A stretch of DNA of 41,371 bases from Candidatus Omnitrophota bacterium (GCA_903861305.1 CAIOTT010000029.1:1-41371), one strand, 5' to 3'. Shown: positions 10,979 to 20,752, numbered from the stretch's first letter. The notes: a model not told the origin generated them from the letters alone. Translations and numbers: made by a program.

Positions 10979-11893
10979 TCAACAGCCGACCGATCGTCTT
11001 CTTCGGGTGAATGCCATCACCGCACCGCCGACACTGAAGAGAATTATCGACGCAGGTTCAGGGGTGACAACAGTGTTGGCCAAATAGTCATACCCGGATG
11101 CCGCCGTGAACGTGTAATCATTGATCTTTATGCCGCTGGCATCAAAGAAAGTAAGGTCGGTCACTTTTGCCGTGTTCATAAAATCGACGAAAGACTCCCC
11201 TCCCGGAGCAACGTTATGTGCATAGTCCACGCTGGCTCCACCGGTCAAACTCATGGAGATATTATTGGCAGTGTTCAGAACGAACGGAACGGTCAGGTTG
11301 TAAACTCCTGCAGACACATTGTTCAAATAGTACCCCTGTTGCGTTCGAAAATCATAGAAGTTCAGCCTGAGGTCTGAGGTGTGATCATCCCACGAACCGG
11401 TCCGCGTTCCCTCAAGATCCACGGTTACGGAGAGAGTGCCGATCGTATTTGGCGCCATGCCATTAACATTGACCGACCAAAGATCAGAGAACGACGCATT
11501 AGCGCTTGCCTGGGCGCCATAAGAGAATATGTTCTTAGGCCCCAATTCGTTCCAATCACCGTTTTGAGCCCAGGTATATGACTTGACTCCAAGTGTTCCG
11601 AAATAAGCCCTCGCTGCCGACTGGGCCGAAGCTTCAGGGACATAAACCCCCGTGTTGGACCAGAAAGCTTCTGTTCTGCCAGACAATTCGGAGTAGGAAC
11701 TTTGCCCATAGACTTCTGTATAAAAGGGGGTTGCCGAATAAAATCTCTGCGACGATCCACCGTTGTTGATCGCCTCACCTGCGCTCCCGCTGATCTGGAA
11801 TCCAACGTAAGGTGATGGTTCAGCTGAAAAAGCTGAGGTTCCAGAAAGCAGCCATACGGCACATGCTGTTTTGATAAGATCTCGCATTTTCAT
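10979..11893 (-). CDS. PEP-CTERM sorted secreted protein
   Basis: Signal peptide; C-terminal VVTPEPASIILFSVGGAVMAFTRRRR. Confidence 0.85.
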   Translation of the reverse strand: MKMRDLIKTACAVWLLSGTSAFSAEPSPYVGFQISGSAGEAINNGGSSQRFYSATPFYTEVYGQSSYSELSGRTEAFWSNTGVYVPEASAQSAARAYFGTLGVKSYTWAQNGDWNELGPKNIFSYGAQASANASFSDLWSVNVNGMAPNTIGTLSVTVDLEGTRTGSWDDHTSDLRLNFYDFRTQQGYYLNNVSAGVYNLTVPFVLNTANNISMSLTGGASVDYAHNVAPGGESFVDFMNTAKVTDLTFFDASGIKINDYTFTAASGYDYLANTVVTPEPASIILFSVGGAVMAFTRRRRSVGC

Positions 11894-12052
11894 TATGATG
11901 ATCCTTTTTTAAAATCTATGCATTCAATGGCATAAACATATATTTCTTGCCAGTATCTGAAAATATTCTAAACTTTTCCCATTCAATGTCAATGATCAGA
12001 TATCCATGCAAAATATTTCATCTCATGATAAAAAAGTTCCACCCGGCCTAAC

Positions 12053-12844
12053 TCAGAATTGAAGGTCCGCGGCTGTTTCAGCAGCAAGCATTTTGCGGAA
12101 TTTATTCCAGGGAAAGAGTTTTCCCGGGCATTCTGTATTGGCCTCGGGGACCTGGCCATGCCCCATGATATTCCCTGCAGGGATATCGTAATACTCCATC
12201 AGGTACTTGATCAAACGGACCAACGCCATTAACTGGACCTCAGGGCACTCTTCCAGGCTGAAATTCCCGATCAGGCATATTCCGATGGCCTTCGTGTTCA
12301 TGCCCGACGCCTTGCAATGGGCGCCGTTCTTCTGGGCGATCCAGCGGGGCGTTGCATCAACATGGCCGGCGACAGTGCCTTTTGTGCCGTTATCTATCAG
12401 AAAATCATACCCCGTACTGTCCCACCCCCTGCGCTGATGCAGCGCATAAAGCGATAAGGCATCATCATCTTCCGTCGCACTGTGATGGATGATGATATAT
12501 TTCCATTTTCTTGACGGGAACAGGGGAATAACATCATTCAGTGCTGCGGCACCAGGGACCAATATCTTCTGGCCCATCTTCAGGACATCAGAGGCGCTCA
12601 GCTGATTCCTGGCCATGATATCTTCAAGCTTCACATCGTACATCTTACCCAACCGGAACAGCGTCTCCCCGGGCATGACCGCATGGACAACATCCTTGCG
12701 CAACACCGGCCCCGCCGCGGGGAACCGGGGCACCATGACCGACACAGGCTCCTGCATATTAAAAAATGGCATGACGCATACGCCTGCGATGATCACGGCA
12801 CCTGCAGCACAGCGAAGGATAAGGGACCTCATTCGGATCTTCAT
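12053..12844 (-). CDS. LysM domain N-acetylmuramoyl-L-alanine amidase (PGRP-like)
   Basis: LysM HAVMPGETLFRLGKMYDVKLEDIMARNQL; amidase IIHHSAT, GYDFLIDNGT, GHGQVPEANTECPGKLFPW. Confidence 0.88.
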   Translation of the reverse strand: MKIRMRSLILRCAAGAVIIAGVCVMPFFNMQEPVSVMVPRFPAAGPVLRKDVVHAVMPGETLFRLGKMYDVKLEDIMARNQLSASDVLKMGQKILVPGAAALNDVIPLFPSRKWKYIIIHHSATEDDDALSLYALHQRRGWDSTGYDFLIDNGTKGTVAGHVDATPRWIAQKNGAHCKASGMNTKAIGICLIGNFSLEECPEVQLMALVRLIKYLMEYYDIPAGNIMGHGQVPEANTECPGKLFPWNKFRKMLAAETAADLQF

Positions 12845-12875
12845 ATAACAACGTCTTTTCGATTAAAATTAAGCA

Positions 12876-12905
12876 AAAGCCCGTTCAAATGGATGAACGG
12901 GCTTT
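12876..12905 (-). terminator. Rho-independent-like terminator of the PTS IIA/pyk operon
   Basis: Perfect 12-bp inverted repeat AAAGCCCGTTCA-N6-TGAACGGGCTTT, followed on the minus strand by TGCTTAATTTT. Confidence 0.75.
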
Positions 12906-12928
12906 CGCCAACCAGGACCATGGCTATC

Positions 12929-13420
12929 TCACTGCGTCAAAATGCTCGCAATTTCTGCGGTGCTCCCTGACCTGAAGAGGCATTCTTTCCTGTCGGCATT
13001 CTTGACCGTCTTCAAGATCTTGCCCAGCAGCCCCAGGTAGGCCTTCTGGTCATTGTCCGGCCCGCCGATCAGAAAAACGATCCTGACAGGCTTTTGGTCC
13101 GGCGCATCCCACTCAACGCCGTTACGCATCACCGCGGTCATTACAAAGAACGCGGGAATACCCGGGATCTTGGCATGCGGGATCGCGATCTCATCACCGA
13201 TCGCCGTGGCGCAAAGGGCTTCGCGCGCGTCGATCGCCGACTTGAATACCGGGACATCGGTCACAAGCCCAAGCTCAACAGCTTTGTCGACCAGTATCTC
13301 CAACACATCGCTCTTCTGCCGTTCTTCCAGAAGCAAGACCGTCGTTTCTTTGATCAGGTTGCCGATCTTTATCTCGCAACAATTCTCGACCTTATGTTCG
13401 TTCTGGGATACTGCCATCAT
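12929..13420 (-). CDS. PTS EIIA (fructose/nitrogen type) domain protein
   Basis: REALCATAIGDEIAIPHAKIPGI phosphorylation-site region. Confidence 0.85.
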   Translation of the reverse strand: MMAVSQNEHKVENCCEIKIGNLIKETTVLLLEERQKSDVLEILVDKAVELGLVTDVPVFKSAIDAREALCATAIGDEIAIPHAKIPGIPAFFVMTAVMRNGVEWDAPDQKPVRIVFLIGGPDNDQKAYLGLLGKILKTVKNADRKECLFRSGSTAEIASILTQ

Positions 13421-15161
13421 AGATCACCTTCTCCTGTCCGTCGATAGTTACGATCTGGCCGTCATTGAGGTTCGTCATCGCCTTAAAAGCACCGGCGATC
13501 GCGACCAGTTTTGGGTTCATTGAATAAATATCATGCCAACTCATGGAAGAGAACTCTTCAAGGATATATCCGCCGACCGCCTTGAGGACCGGCTCAAACG
13601 ACATATCAATGTATTTCGTGAGCAGGATCTCTGTCCCGTCGCCGATGATCCGCCGGCCGGCTTCCTCGATGCCGCTCACCTTCACGATCCTGCCGGAGAA
13701 CGTCGCTCCGTAGCCGCGCAAACCTTTCCCGATAACATTGGCAACCATGTGGACACGGATATTGTTCACCATGATCGGAGAATCGATCGGGATCCCGGAA
13801 AGGATAACAAGCTTGTCGAACGGCTTGATCAGCCCCTGCTGCTGTCCGGCCGCGAGAACGCCCTCGAGTACGGCATCCGGATCGCGCGCCATGTCTGCGA
13901 TGATCGGGGTAACACCCCAATACAGCAGCAGTTTTCGGCGAACTTCCTCGTTCGGCGTCACCGCCAGTATGTCCTGCTCCGGGCGGTATTTGCTGATAAG
14001 TTTCGGTGTATTCCCGCGCAATGTCGGCGTCACGATCGCGTCCGCTTTGATGTCACGCGCCACCAGGAACGCTGATCGTGCGACCGTATCGGCAATATTG
14101 ATCTTCTTCGAATCAGTAAAAAGTTCGCGGTCCTGGACATATTCACGGGAACCCTCGACCTCAAGCGCGATCCTGTGCATCATTTCGACAGCCTGGACAG
14201 GATACGCGCCCATGGCCGTCTCGCCGGAAAGCATGATCGCGTCTGTTCCGTCAAAGATCGCGTTGGCCACATCCGTGACCTCCGCCCGGGTCGGCAAAGG
14301 GTTGCGGATCATGGACTCCAGCATCTGTGTCGCCGTGATCACCGGTTTGTTATGCCGGTTGCATTTCTGAATGATCCGTTTCTGCGCCAGCGGGATCTCC
14401 TCGGGACGCAGCTGGACGCCGAGGTCCCCGCGCGCGACCATCACCCCGTTGGAGACACGAATGATCTCGTCAATGTTCTGCAGGCCTTCCTCATCTTCGA
14501 CCTTGGCGATGATGTCCACATTGCTGTCGGCAATGTCGATCGCGGCCCGGATCTCCTTGATGTCCAGCGGCTTTCTGATAAAGGACGCCGCAATGAAATC
14601 AACGCCCTGCGCGATGCCGAACATGATATCGTCCAGGTCCTGCCCGGTCACGGCCGGCAAGGATGTCTTCACGCCGACAACGTTCACGTTCTTGTAACTT
14701 CCGATCTGCCCGCCGTTCCTGATGATGCAGTGGATCCTGTTGCCCTGGACTTTCTCCACTTCCAGGTTCACCTGGCCGTCAGCAATATAGATATGCTTGC
14801 CCGGCGAAACCTCACCGGGAAGCTTCTTGTAGGATATGCTGAGGATCTCGTCCGTCCCCTCGACTGTTTCGGTCGTAAGAACGATCTTCTTTCCCTTGAC
14901 AAGTTCGATCAGCCCTTTGTTCTTGTTCGAACCGGTGCGGATCTCCGGGCCCTTGGTATCAAGGAGCAAGGCAACAGGAATGTCGATCTTGCGGCTTGCG
15001 TCCTTGACCATGTCCATCCGCTCCTTGTGCTCGGCATGGCTCCCGTGCGAAAAATTGAACCGGGCGATATTCATGCCGGCCTGCAGGAGCTTCTTGACCA
15101 ACTCCAGGTCCTGGGTGGCCGGACCCATGGTGCAAATGATCTTTGTCTTACGCATATACAC
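13392..15161 (-). CDS. pyk: Pyruvate kinase
   Basis: KTKIICTMGPATQD, GMNIARFNFSHG, LLDTKGPEIRTG, VMVARGDLGVQL, ITATQMLESMI. Confidence 0.96.
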   Translation of the reverse strand: MYMRKTKIICTMGPATQDLELVKKLLQAGMNIARFNFSHGSHAEHKERMDMVKDASRKIDIPVALLLDTKGPEIRTGSNKNKGLIELVKGKKIVLTTETVEGTDEILSISYKKLPGEVSPGKHIYIADGQVNLEVEKVQGNRIHCIIRNGGQIGSYKNVNVVGVKTSLPAVTGQDLDDIMFGIAQGVDFIAASFIRKPLDIKEIRAAIDIADSNVDIIAKVEDEEGLQNIDEIIRVSNGVMVARGDLGVQLRPEEIPLAQKRIIQKCNRHNKPVITATQMLESMIRNPLPTRAEVTDVANAIFDGTDAIMLSGETAMGAYPVQAVEMMHRIALEVEGSREYVQDRELFTDSKKINIADTVARSAFLVARDIKADAIVTPTLRGNTPKLISKYRPEQDILAVTPNEEVRRKLLLYWGVTPIIADMARDPDAVLEGVLAAGQQQGLIKPFDKLVILSGIPIDSPIMVNNIRVHMVANVIGKGLRGYGATFSGRIVKVSGIEEAGRRIIGDGTEILLTKYIDMSFEPVLKAVGGYILEEFSSMSWHDIYSMNPKLVAIAGAFKAMTNLNDGQIVTIDGQEKVIYDGSIPERT

Positions 15162-15394
15162 TCATTTTATTCATCAGACGTACCGAAAATCTCGGCGGCC
15201 CGATTGAAGATTAAACCCTGAATTAAACCGGATTTTGTGCGCCGTTCCGCTGCCGTTGGTGCAGCTCAACTACCGGCGCTTCGTACAAACCAGATGGGCT
15301 TCAATGCCTTGGATGATTCAATTCTAGTCGTTAAAGTCTGACATTTCAACTGATTTTATTGTCTCTTGATAGCGGCCTATCGGATATTCCTCAC

Positions 15395-15727
15395 CTAGAA
15401 GCCATTTAAAGCTATTTCACGCGTTTCAAAAATATTGAAAAGTTTATGGACCTTTGTGATCTCAAGCACGCCTGTGATCTGCTTATTAACACGGCATAAA
15501 CGCATGTTCCCTTTCACCTTCACCAGGTTCTGGGACAACTCAATGAGGGTCGCTATGCCGGAACTGTCCATAAAGGAAAGTTTTTCAAGATCCACCAGGA
15601 TCTTATGATCCATGCCTTTTAAAATATTCTTAAAAGTATCCCGCAGCAGATTGGAATTATCCATATTCAACTCACCCGCCAGTATCACAAGGACGACATC
15701 ATTGATCTTTTCGGTCTTGATATTCAT
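15395..15727 (-). CDS. STAS domain / anti-sigma factor antagonist
   Basis: ILVDLEKLSFMDSSGIATLIEL. Confidence 0.9.
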   Translation of the reverse strand: MNIKTEKINDVVLVILAGELNMDNSNLLRDTFKNILKGMDHKILVDLEKLSFMDSSGIATLIELSQNLVKVKGNMRLCRVNKQITGVLEITKVHKLFNIFETREIALNGF

Positions 15728-15782
15728 ATTAGATCCCTCTTCGCAGGTCTACCGACCATACTCTGACAATTTTCGGCCGCCT

Positions 15783-16514
15783 CTAATTCTTTTCTTTTGC
15801 CCGGAAGAGCAATTTCCAGGGATTTCTTTTTAGGTCCGCCGACATCTCTTCCAAATTGGTCGAAGCGCCCTCTAAATGGAGTGACATGGCGTTGAAATGG
15901 GTCAAAAGGCCGTTAACGTTGGCCTCATTACCGATAACAAGCTTATCAAGGTGCTGGGTCAGCGACGACATATGCGTCATCGTTACATTCAAATTAGCCA
16001 ACGTGTCATCAATGTTCTTTTCATTGGTCTTGAACCGCTGGTCAATGCTGGAAGCGATAGCATTGGCTTTACCCAGCAATTCATGCCCATCGCTCAAGAG
16101 CTGGTTGAAATCCGTGGGAGCCTGCCCCTGGATCACAGCCCCTTGCTGAAGGTACGCCGCATGCGGATCACCTGGCGTCAGGGCGATATATTTCTCCCCC
16201 ATGAATCCCAGGTTCTTGATGATCGCCTTGGCCCCTTCTTTCAGTTTTGCCGTATTATTAAGCCATAATGTCAGCTCAATGACCGTCTGGTCCGGGTCAT
16301 ATTTGATCTGGATATTCTCCACCACGCCAATCTCAAGCCCATTGAGCATCACCGGTGAATTGCGGCTGACCCCGTCAACATCATTAAACAGGGTCGTGAC
16401 CCTGTAACCATCTTTCTTGAAAGTAAAATTCCCGGCTTTTACGGTGATGCCGAGCAAAATAACAGCCCCCAGGATGACCATCAAACCGATCTTTGTTTCA
16501 TTATTAAGCGGCAT
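15783..16514 (-). CDS. mlaD: MlaD/MCE domain protein
   Basis: N-terminal TM, YRVTTLFNDVDGVSRNSPVMLNGLEIGVVENI and GFMGEKYIALTPG. Confidence 0.9.
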   Translation of the reverse strand: MPLNNETKIGLMVILGAVILLGITVKAGNFTFKKDGYRVTTLFNDVDGVSRNSPVMLNGLEIGVVENIQIKYDPDQTVIELTLWLNNTAKLKEGAKAIIKNLGFMGEKYIALTPGDPHAAYLQQGAVIQGQAPTDFNQLLSDGHELLGKANAIASSIDQRFKTNEKNIDDTLANLNVTMTHMSSLTQHLDKLVIGNEANVNGLLTHFNAMSLHLEGASTNLEEMSADLKRNPWKLLFRAKEKN

Positions 16515-16532
16515 ACCTGTTCCCTTTTCTAA

Positions 16533-17300
16533 TTACGCTATCTGGATTGGCCCCTCGATGTCCCCGCGGATGAATTGCTGGACGATCGGGTTGCTTGTAT
16601 TCTTGATCTCTTCCGCCGTGCCCGCTTCCAGGAGCCGTCCCTGATAAAGCATGGCCACGCGGTCAGCGATACGAAAGACGCTTTCCATATTATGCGTCAC
16701 GACGATCGAGGTGATCTGCAGTTTCCTGGTCAGGTCCAGGATCAGCCGGTCTACGACCGCGCAAACGACAGGGTCCAGTCCCGCTGTCGGCTCATCGTAA
16801 AAGACGATCTGGGGGTCCATCGCGATCGCCCGGGCCAAACCTGCGCGTTTGCGCATGCCTCCGGAAAGCTCGTTCGGCATGAATTTCTCAAATCCCTGCA
16901 GGCCGACCAGGTTTAATTTTGTCTGCGCCATGATACTGATGATATGCGGATCAAGTTTAGTATGTTCCTTGATCGGTAAACTGACATTTTCTTCGACAGT
17001 AAGGTAGTCGAGGAGCGCCGCTGATTGGAAGCTCATCCCGAAGCGCCGGCGCATCTTTTCCCGTTCTTCGCCTTTGACAGCGCTCATATCCTGACCGTTA
17101 AAAAGGATCTGGCCTGAGTCCGGGGCCACGCCGCCGGCCATGATCCTCAACATGGTGCTTTTTCCGCAACCCGACCCACCCATGATGACAAAGACTTCTC
17201 CCCTGCAGATATCAAAGGAAACATTGTCCAGGATCCGGCGTCCATTATATATCTTTCCAATTTGACGGACAGAAAGGATTATATCGGATTTATCGTCCAT
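16533..17300 (-). CDS. mlaF: Mla-type ABC transporter ATPase
   Basis: Walker A GGSGCGKST, signature LSGGMRKRAGLARA, Walker B IVFYDEPTAGLD. Confidence 0.95.
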   Translation of the reverse strand: MDDKSDIILSVRQIGKIYNGRRILDNVSFDICRGEVFVIMGGSGCGKSTMLRIMAGGVAPDSGQILFNGQDMSAVKGEEREKMRRRFGMSFQSAALLDYLTVEENVSLPIKEHTKLDPHIISIMAQTKLNLVGLQGFEKFMPNELSGGMRKRAGLARAIAMDPQIVFYDEPTAGLDPVVCAVVDRLILDLTRKLQITSIVVTHNMESVFRIADRVAMLYQGRLLEAGTAEEIKNTSNPIVQQFIRGDIEGPIQIA

Positions 17301-17301
17301 A

Positions 17302-18135
17302 TCACATCTTCACAAAGAAATAGATCCCGGTCATGAGACAATCAGCCAGGATGATCAGGATAAAACTGACGACCACGCTGATGGTCGTCGCCCGGCCTAC
17401 CTCCACCGCGCCGCCGTTGGTCTTTAAGCCCTGATAAACCCCCACCATCGTGATGATAACGGCAAAGATCAGGCTTTTCGAAAGGCCGGTGTAAATGTCC
17501 TTTATCGTCAGGAATTTGAACGCGGTCTGTATATATAGTCCGGCATTGATCTTCAGGTTATAAACGCCGATCATATAGCCGCCAAACATCCCGGAAGCAT
17601 TCCCCAGGACCGTCAGGATCGGCAACATGAACAATAAAGCAAGGAACTTGGGTACGACCAGGTAGCGGACCGGGTTGATCCCCATGGTGTCAAGCGCTTC
17701 GATCTGCTCGTTGACCTTCATGGAACCGATCTCTGCGGTAATAGAAGCCCCGATGCGCCCGGCGAGGACCAGGGCGGTCAATACCGGGCCGAGTTCCCGG
17801 CACAGTGAGATCGTAACAAGGCTCGCGACATAAATAGTCCCGCCCATTTTGCTTAGCTGATGGGCGGATTGCATCGCTAAAACAATACCTGTAAAAAAAG
17901 TAACGAAAAATACGATCTTGATGGATTCAAAGCCCATGAAGACCATTTGCTGGAAAAGCGCCTTGAGATCGACAGGCTTGCCCCTGAATGGGCCAACAAC
18001 GATCCAATAAAGCGTTTCCAGGAAGAGGCTGGCACTCTCAACGGCAACCTTCCAACCGTTCAGCACAAGGATGCCTATATCTTCCGCTTTCTTTAGAATG
18101 GCGAAATTCTGCTGCATGCTATTATCGGTTTTCAT
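17302..18135 (-). CDS. mlaE: MlaE-type ABC permease
   Basis: Permease with GPVLTALVLAGRIGASITAEIGSMKVNEQIEALDTMGINPVRYLVVPK. Confidence 0.95.
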   Translation of the reverse strand: MKTDNSMQQNFAILKKAEDIGILVLNGWKVAVESASLFLETLYWIVVGPFRGKPVDLKALFQQMVFMGFESIKIVFFVTFFTGIVLAMQSAHQLSKMGGTIYVASLVTISLCRELGPVLTALVLAGRIGASITAEIGSMKVNEQIEALDTMGINPVRYLVVPKFLALLFMLPILTVLGNASGMFGGYMIGVYNLKINAGLYIQTAFKFLTIKDIYTGLSKSLIFAVIITMVGVYQGLKTNGGAVEVGRATTISVVVSFILIILADCLMTGIYFFVKM

Positions 18136-18176
18136 TGTGAATTCGTACTGGTTACACCCGGGATATCCCTCAATTA

Positions 18177-18836
18177 TTATTTCTTGTGCTTGTGTGCTGT
18201 CAACAAAAAGATCGAGAACGAACGCTCGATCCCGTCCTTTCCCATCTTTACCACTTCAGCTGGCGTTACAGAACCACTAACAAGATACCCTGCTTTTCTT
18301 AAAATACCACTCAAAATGTTTTTGTCGAAGCCATAATGGAAAATACCTTCATTGTTATCATGGAACTTGCCGTCCTCAACTTCCAGGTCTGCGATACAAA
18401 GACAGCCTGATGGCTGCAGAGCTGTATAAAACTGGTCCAGAAGTGCTTTGATATCCTTCACATGATGCAGGGTCATGCTGCTGATGATCAAGTGGTATTG
18501 CCCGATAATCCCGATATTCTTTTCTTTGTCAAGAAATCGGGCTTCTACGCCGATACGGTTTTGTTGAAAGATCTTCTTTTTAAAAACATCCAGCATACCC
18601 CGCGAACTGTCATAGCCGACAACAGAACGCACCCAGGGAGACAACTGAAGCGCGATAAGACCTGTCCCGCAGCCAAAATCCATGACATCCATATCCGGGG
18701 TGAGTGGAATATCACGCAATATGCTATGTGAAATATCCCGCGCCAGCTTGACCCTGACCGGATCATCGTCCCATGAAGCCGCTTTCTGGTCAAAACCTTC
18801 CGTTGTACGTGTGTTCATTCTTACCTCCTTGTGCAT
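18177..18836 (-). CDS. Class I SAM-dependent methyltransferase
   Basis: MDFGCGTGLIALQLSPWVRSVVGYD, LIISSMTLHHVKD. Confidence 0.88.
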   Translation of the reverse strand: MHKEVRMNTRTTEGFDQKAASWDDDPVRVKLARDISHSILRDIPLTPDMDVMDFGCGTGLIALQLSPWVRSVVGYDSSRGMLDVFKKKIFQQNRIGVEARFLDKEKNIGIIGQYHLIISSMTLHHVKDIKALLDQFYTALQPSGCLCIADLEVEDGKFHDNNEGIFHYGFDKNILSGILRKAGYLVSGSVTPAEVVKMGKDGIERSFSIFLLTAHKHKK

Positions 18837-18868
18837 CTATCTCACATTCATCCTAATCTATCACAAAC

Positions 18869-18897
18869 TTGACATAAACTGGCAGAGCCGATAGAAT
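18869..18897 (+). promoter_or_regulatory. Sigma70-like promoter for the MerR-type regulator
   Basis: TTGACA-17 bp-TAGAAT, ~50 bp upstream of the start at 18948. Confidence 0.65.
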
Positions 18898-18947
18898 GTA
18901 AAAATTGTTAAACTTGACAAAAACCCAAAGCATCAACATACCAGCGG

Positions 18948-19529
18948 ATGACCATGAAAGATTTCCTTTCCACAACAGAAGCGTCAAAATATTGCCACGT
19001 CAACAGGCTCACGATCATTAACTGGGCCAATAAAGGCGCCATCCCCACCCATAAGACAGCTGGCGGCCATCGACGCATCAACAAGAATGACCTGCTGAAA
19101 TTCATGAAAGATCATGGTATCAAGACCAGTGGATCGGAATTAACATCACCCGAAACAGGTTTTCAGTGGTGCTGGGAACATCATAAGAACGATAAGTGGA
19201 AAAATCATAAGTGCCGCGGATGCCTGGTTTATCTTACAAATGCAAAGAAATGTTTCCTGCTGCGTGAGAAAGGCGGCCATAAAAGGATCTTTTGCAAGTC
19301 TAGCTGCGCCGATTGCTCCTATCAAAAGAATTATCATAACAATGTGCAGTCATGTTGGGAATTCCACCAGGAACGCGGCGCTTCCGGCCACGCCTGCAAC
19401 GCGTGTGTTGTGTTCCAGACAGGGATCAAGAAATGCTACATTCTCCGGGAAGAGACCGAGCACAAAAAGATATTTTGTAAATCAGACTGCAAAGACTGCG
19501 ATTACTACAAACAGGACCATTCCCTGTGA
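18948..19529 (+). CDS. MerR/excisionase-type HTH regulator with two tandem Cys-rich (CW...CxxC) repeats
   Basis: LSTTEASKYCHVNRLTIINWANKGAIPTHKTAGGHRRINKNDLLKFM HTH; repeats CWEHHKNDKWKNHKCRGCLVYLTNAKKCFLLREKGGHKRIFCKSSCADCSY and CWEFHQERGASGHACNACVVFQTGIKKCYILREETEHKKIFCKSDCKDCDY. Confidence 0.85.
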   Translation: MTMKDFLSTTEASKYCHVNRLTIINWANKGAIPTHKTAGGHRRINKNDLLKFMKDHGIKTSGSELTSPETGFQWCWEHHKNDKWKNHKCRGCLVYLTNAKKCFLLREKGGHKRIFCKSSCADCSYQKNYHNNVQSCWEFHQERGASGHACNACVVFQTGIKKCYILREETEHKKIFCKSDCKDCDYYKQDHSL

Positions 19530-19535
19530 ACTTGC

Positions 19536-19568
19536 CGCAGGGGGCCGGCCCTAGACCGATCCCCTGCG
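19536..19568. terminator. Possible terminator hairpin between convergent genes
   Basis: CGCAGGGG ... CCCCTGCG 8-bp inverted repeat between convergent 18948..19529(+) and 19586..19690(-); no strong U tract. Confidence 0.35.
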
Positions 19569-19585
19569 ACAAAGTCACATCGCGA

Positions 19586-19690
19586 CTATTCAGCTTCAGG
19601 CTCCTTCTTGCCTGAAAATGCACCGCTAACGAATGCGACCACACCTCCGATAACAGCAACGGCCCCTACCAACATGAACATCCCACACAT
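19586..19690 (-). CDS. Small (34 aa) single-TM protein MCGMFMLVGAVAVIGGVVAFVSGAFSGKKEPEAE
   Basis: Below the ORF-track cutoff; AGGAGGAG RBS 3-10 nt upstream of ATG; hydrophobic Gly-rich segment. Confidence 0.65.
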   Translation of the reverse strand: MCGMFMLVGAVAVIGGVVAFVSGAFSGKKEPEAE

Positions 19691-19760
19691 GATCTCCTCC
19701 TTTTTTTATGAACAGACTTGTGGAACAACACGAACGCTACGTATTGCGAACTTCGTTAAA

Positions 19761-19779
19761 CCAGTGCCGCCGGCACCGG
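19761..19779. repeat. Copy 1 of 19-nt palindromic element CCAGTGCCGCCGGCACCGG
   Basis: Identical to 26384..26402; both copies lie immediately downstream of a trypsin-like protease gene. Confidence 0.8.
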
Positions 19780-19797
19780 CCATCAGGGTGGCGTCGC

Positions 19798-20709
19798 TCA
19801 GGTTAAAACATAAGGATTCCCGTTATTAAGCGCCACGGGTATGAACCCGTTCGCCGTTCCGACCTGGGTCTGTTTGCTGGAATTGATCAATGCCAGGGCA
19901 CTGTTGATCGGCGTGGCGTAGCCAATGCCCATGTAATTGTTTTGAGCCGATCCCGCTGAATTATTGATGCCAATGACTTCGCTCCTGATATTCACCAGCG
20001 GGCTGCCGCATGATCCAGGATAAATATTAATGTTGGTACGGAACCTGTTAGTGAACTGTTGGCCATTCACGGCATAAGAGAATTTGTTGTCAACGATCAT
20101 GCCGTTAGCCAATAAATTCCCTGTCCCGAAGGCATTACCCGCCGCAAAAACAATATCCCCCCGGTCGACCATATCAGAGTTCCCAAGGATCCCGGTGAAC
20201 TGAAAGGAGGTGTTATTCGTCACCTGCAGAAGGGCAAGGTCGTTGGCTGCGTCACAGCGGAACAGCGCCACGGGATAATCAGGTTGTTCCGACCCGTTAA
20301 TAGCAACGGAAAGTTCGCCGGTAGTTTGAACGATATGCGCGTTGGTCAGGATCAATTGATTCGAAATGATCACGCCGGAGCCTACCAGTTGAGGTTGCGG
20401 CTGCGCAGGGTCCGTACTGTAAATACTCACCGTGATCTTGTTCATGACATCCGCAATTTGATTATAGGTACTTTCCAGGGCGCCTGTATTGGTTCCGATC
20501 GGAACGCCACCCTGCAGCGGCATGGGCGAAGTGGACATGGCACCGCCCTGCCCCGGAACTCCGGCCAGCATCTGACCTCCCTGAGCCGGGATCAAGGGGT
20601 CTTTAGCTGCCATATTATTGCACTTCGCGGCAACACCAATAATACCGACGATCAGGAATATCCCTCCCAACCACAGCCAAAGGATCAATCTCGGATCTTT
20701 CTTGTCCAT
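19798..20709 (-). CDS. Membrane-anchored trypsin-like (DegP/MamE-MamO-like) protease domain with Cys at the nucleophile position
   Basis: N-terminal TM; TNAHIV (His), CDAANDLALLQV (Asp), IYPGSCGSPLVN in place of GNSGGPL. Confidence 0.8.
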   Translation of the reverse strand: MDKKDPRLILWLWLGGIFLIVGIIGVAAKCNNMAAKDPLIPAQGGQMLAGVPGQGGAMSTSPMPLQGGVPIGTNTGALESTYNQIADVMNKITVSIYSTDPAQPQPQLVGSGVIISNQLILTNAHIVQTTGELSVAINGSEQPDYPVALFRCDAANDLALLQVTNNTSFQFTGILGNSDMVDRGDIVFAAGNAFGTGNLLANGMIVDNKFSYAVNGQQFTNRFRTNINIYPGSCGSPLVNIRSEVIGINNSAGSAQNNYMGIGYATPINSALALINSSKQTQVGTANGFIPVALNNGNPYVLT

Positions 20710-20752
20710 ACAAACAGCCTCCCTTATAAAGATCTACACAATTTCATTATGA

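Noticed and set aside
19608-19829. Plus-strand ORF 19608..19829 as a gene
   Set aside because: Antisense to the small TM ORF with an RBS, the palindrome and the protease 3' end; no motif.
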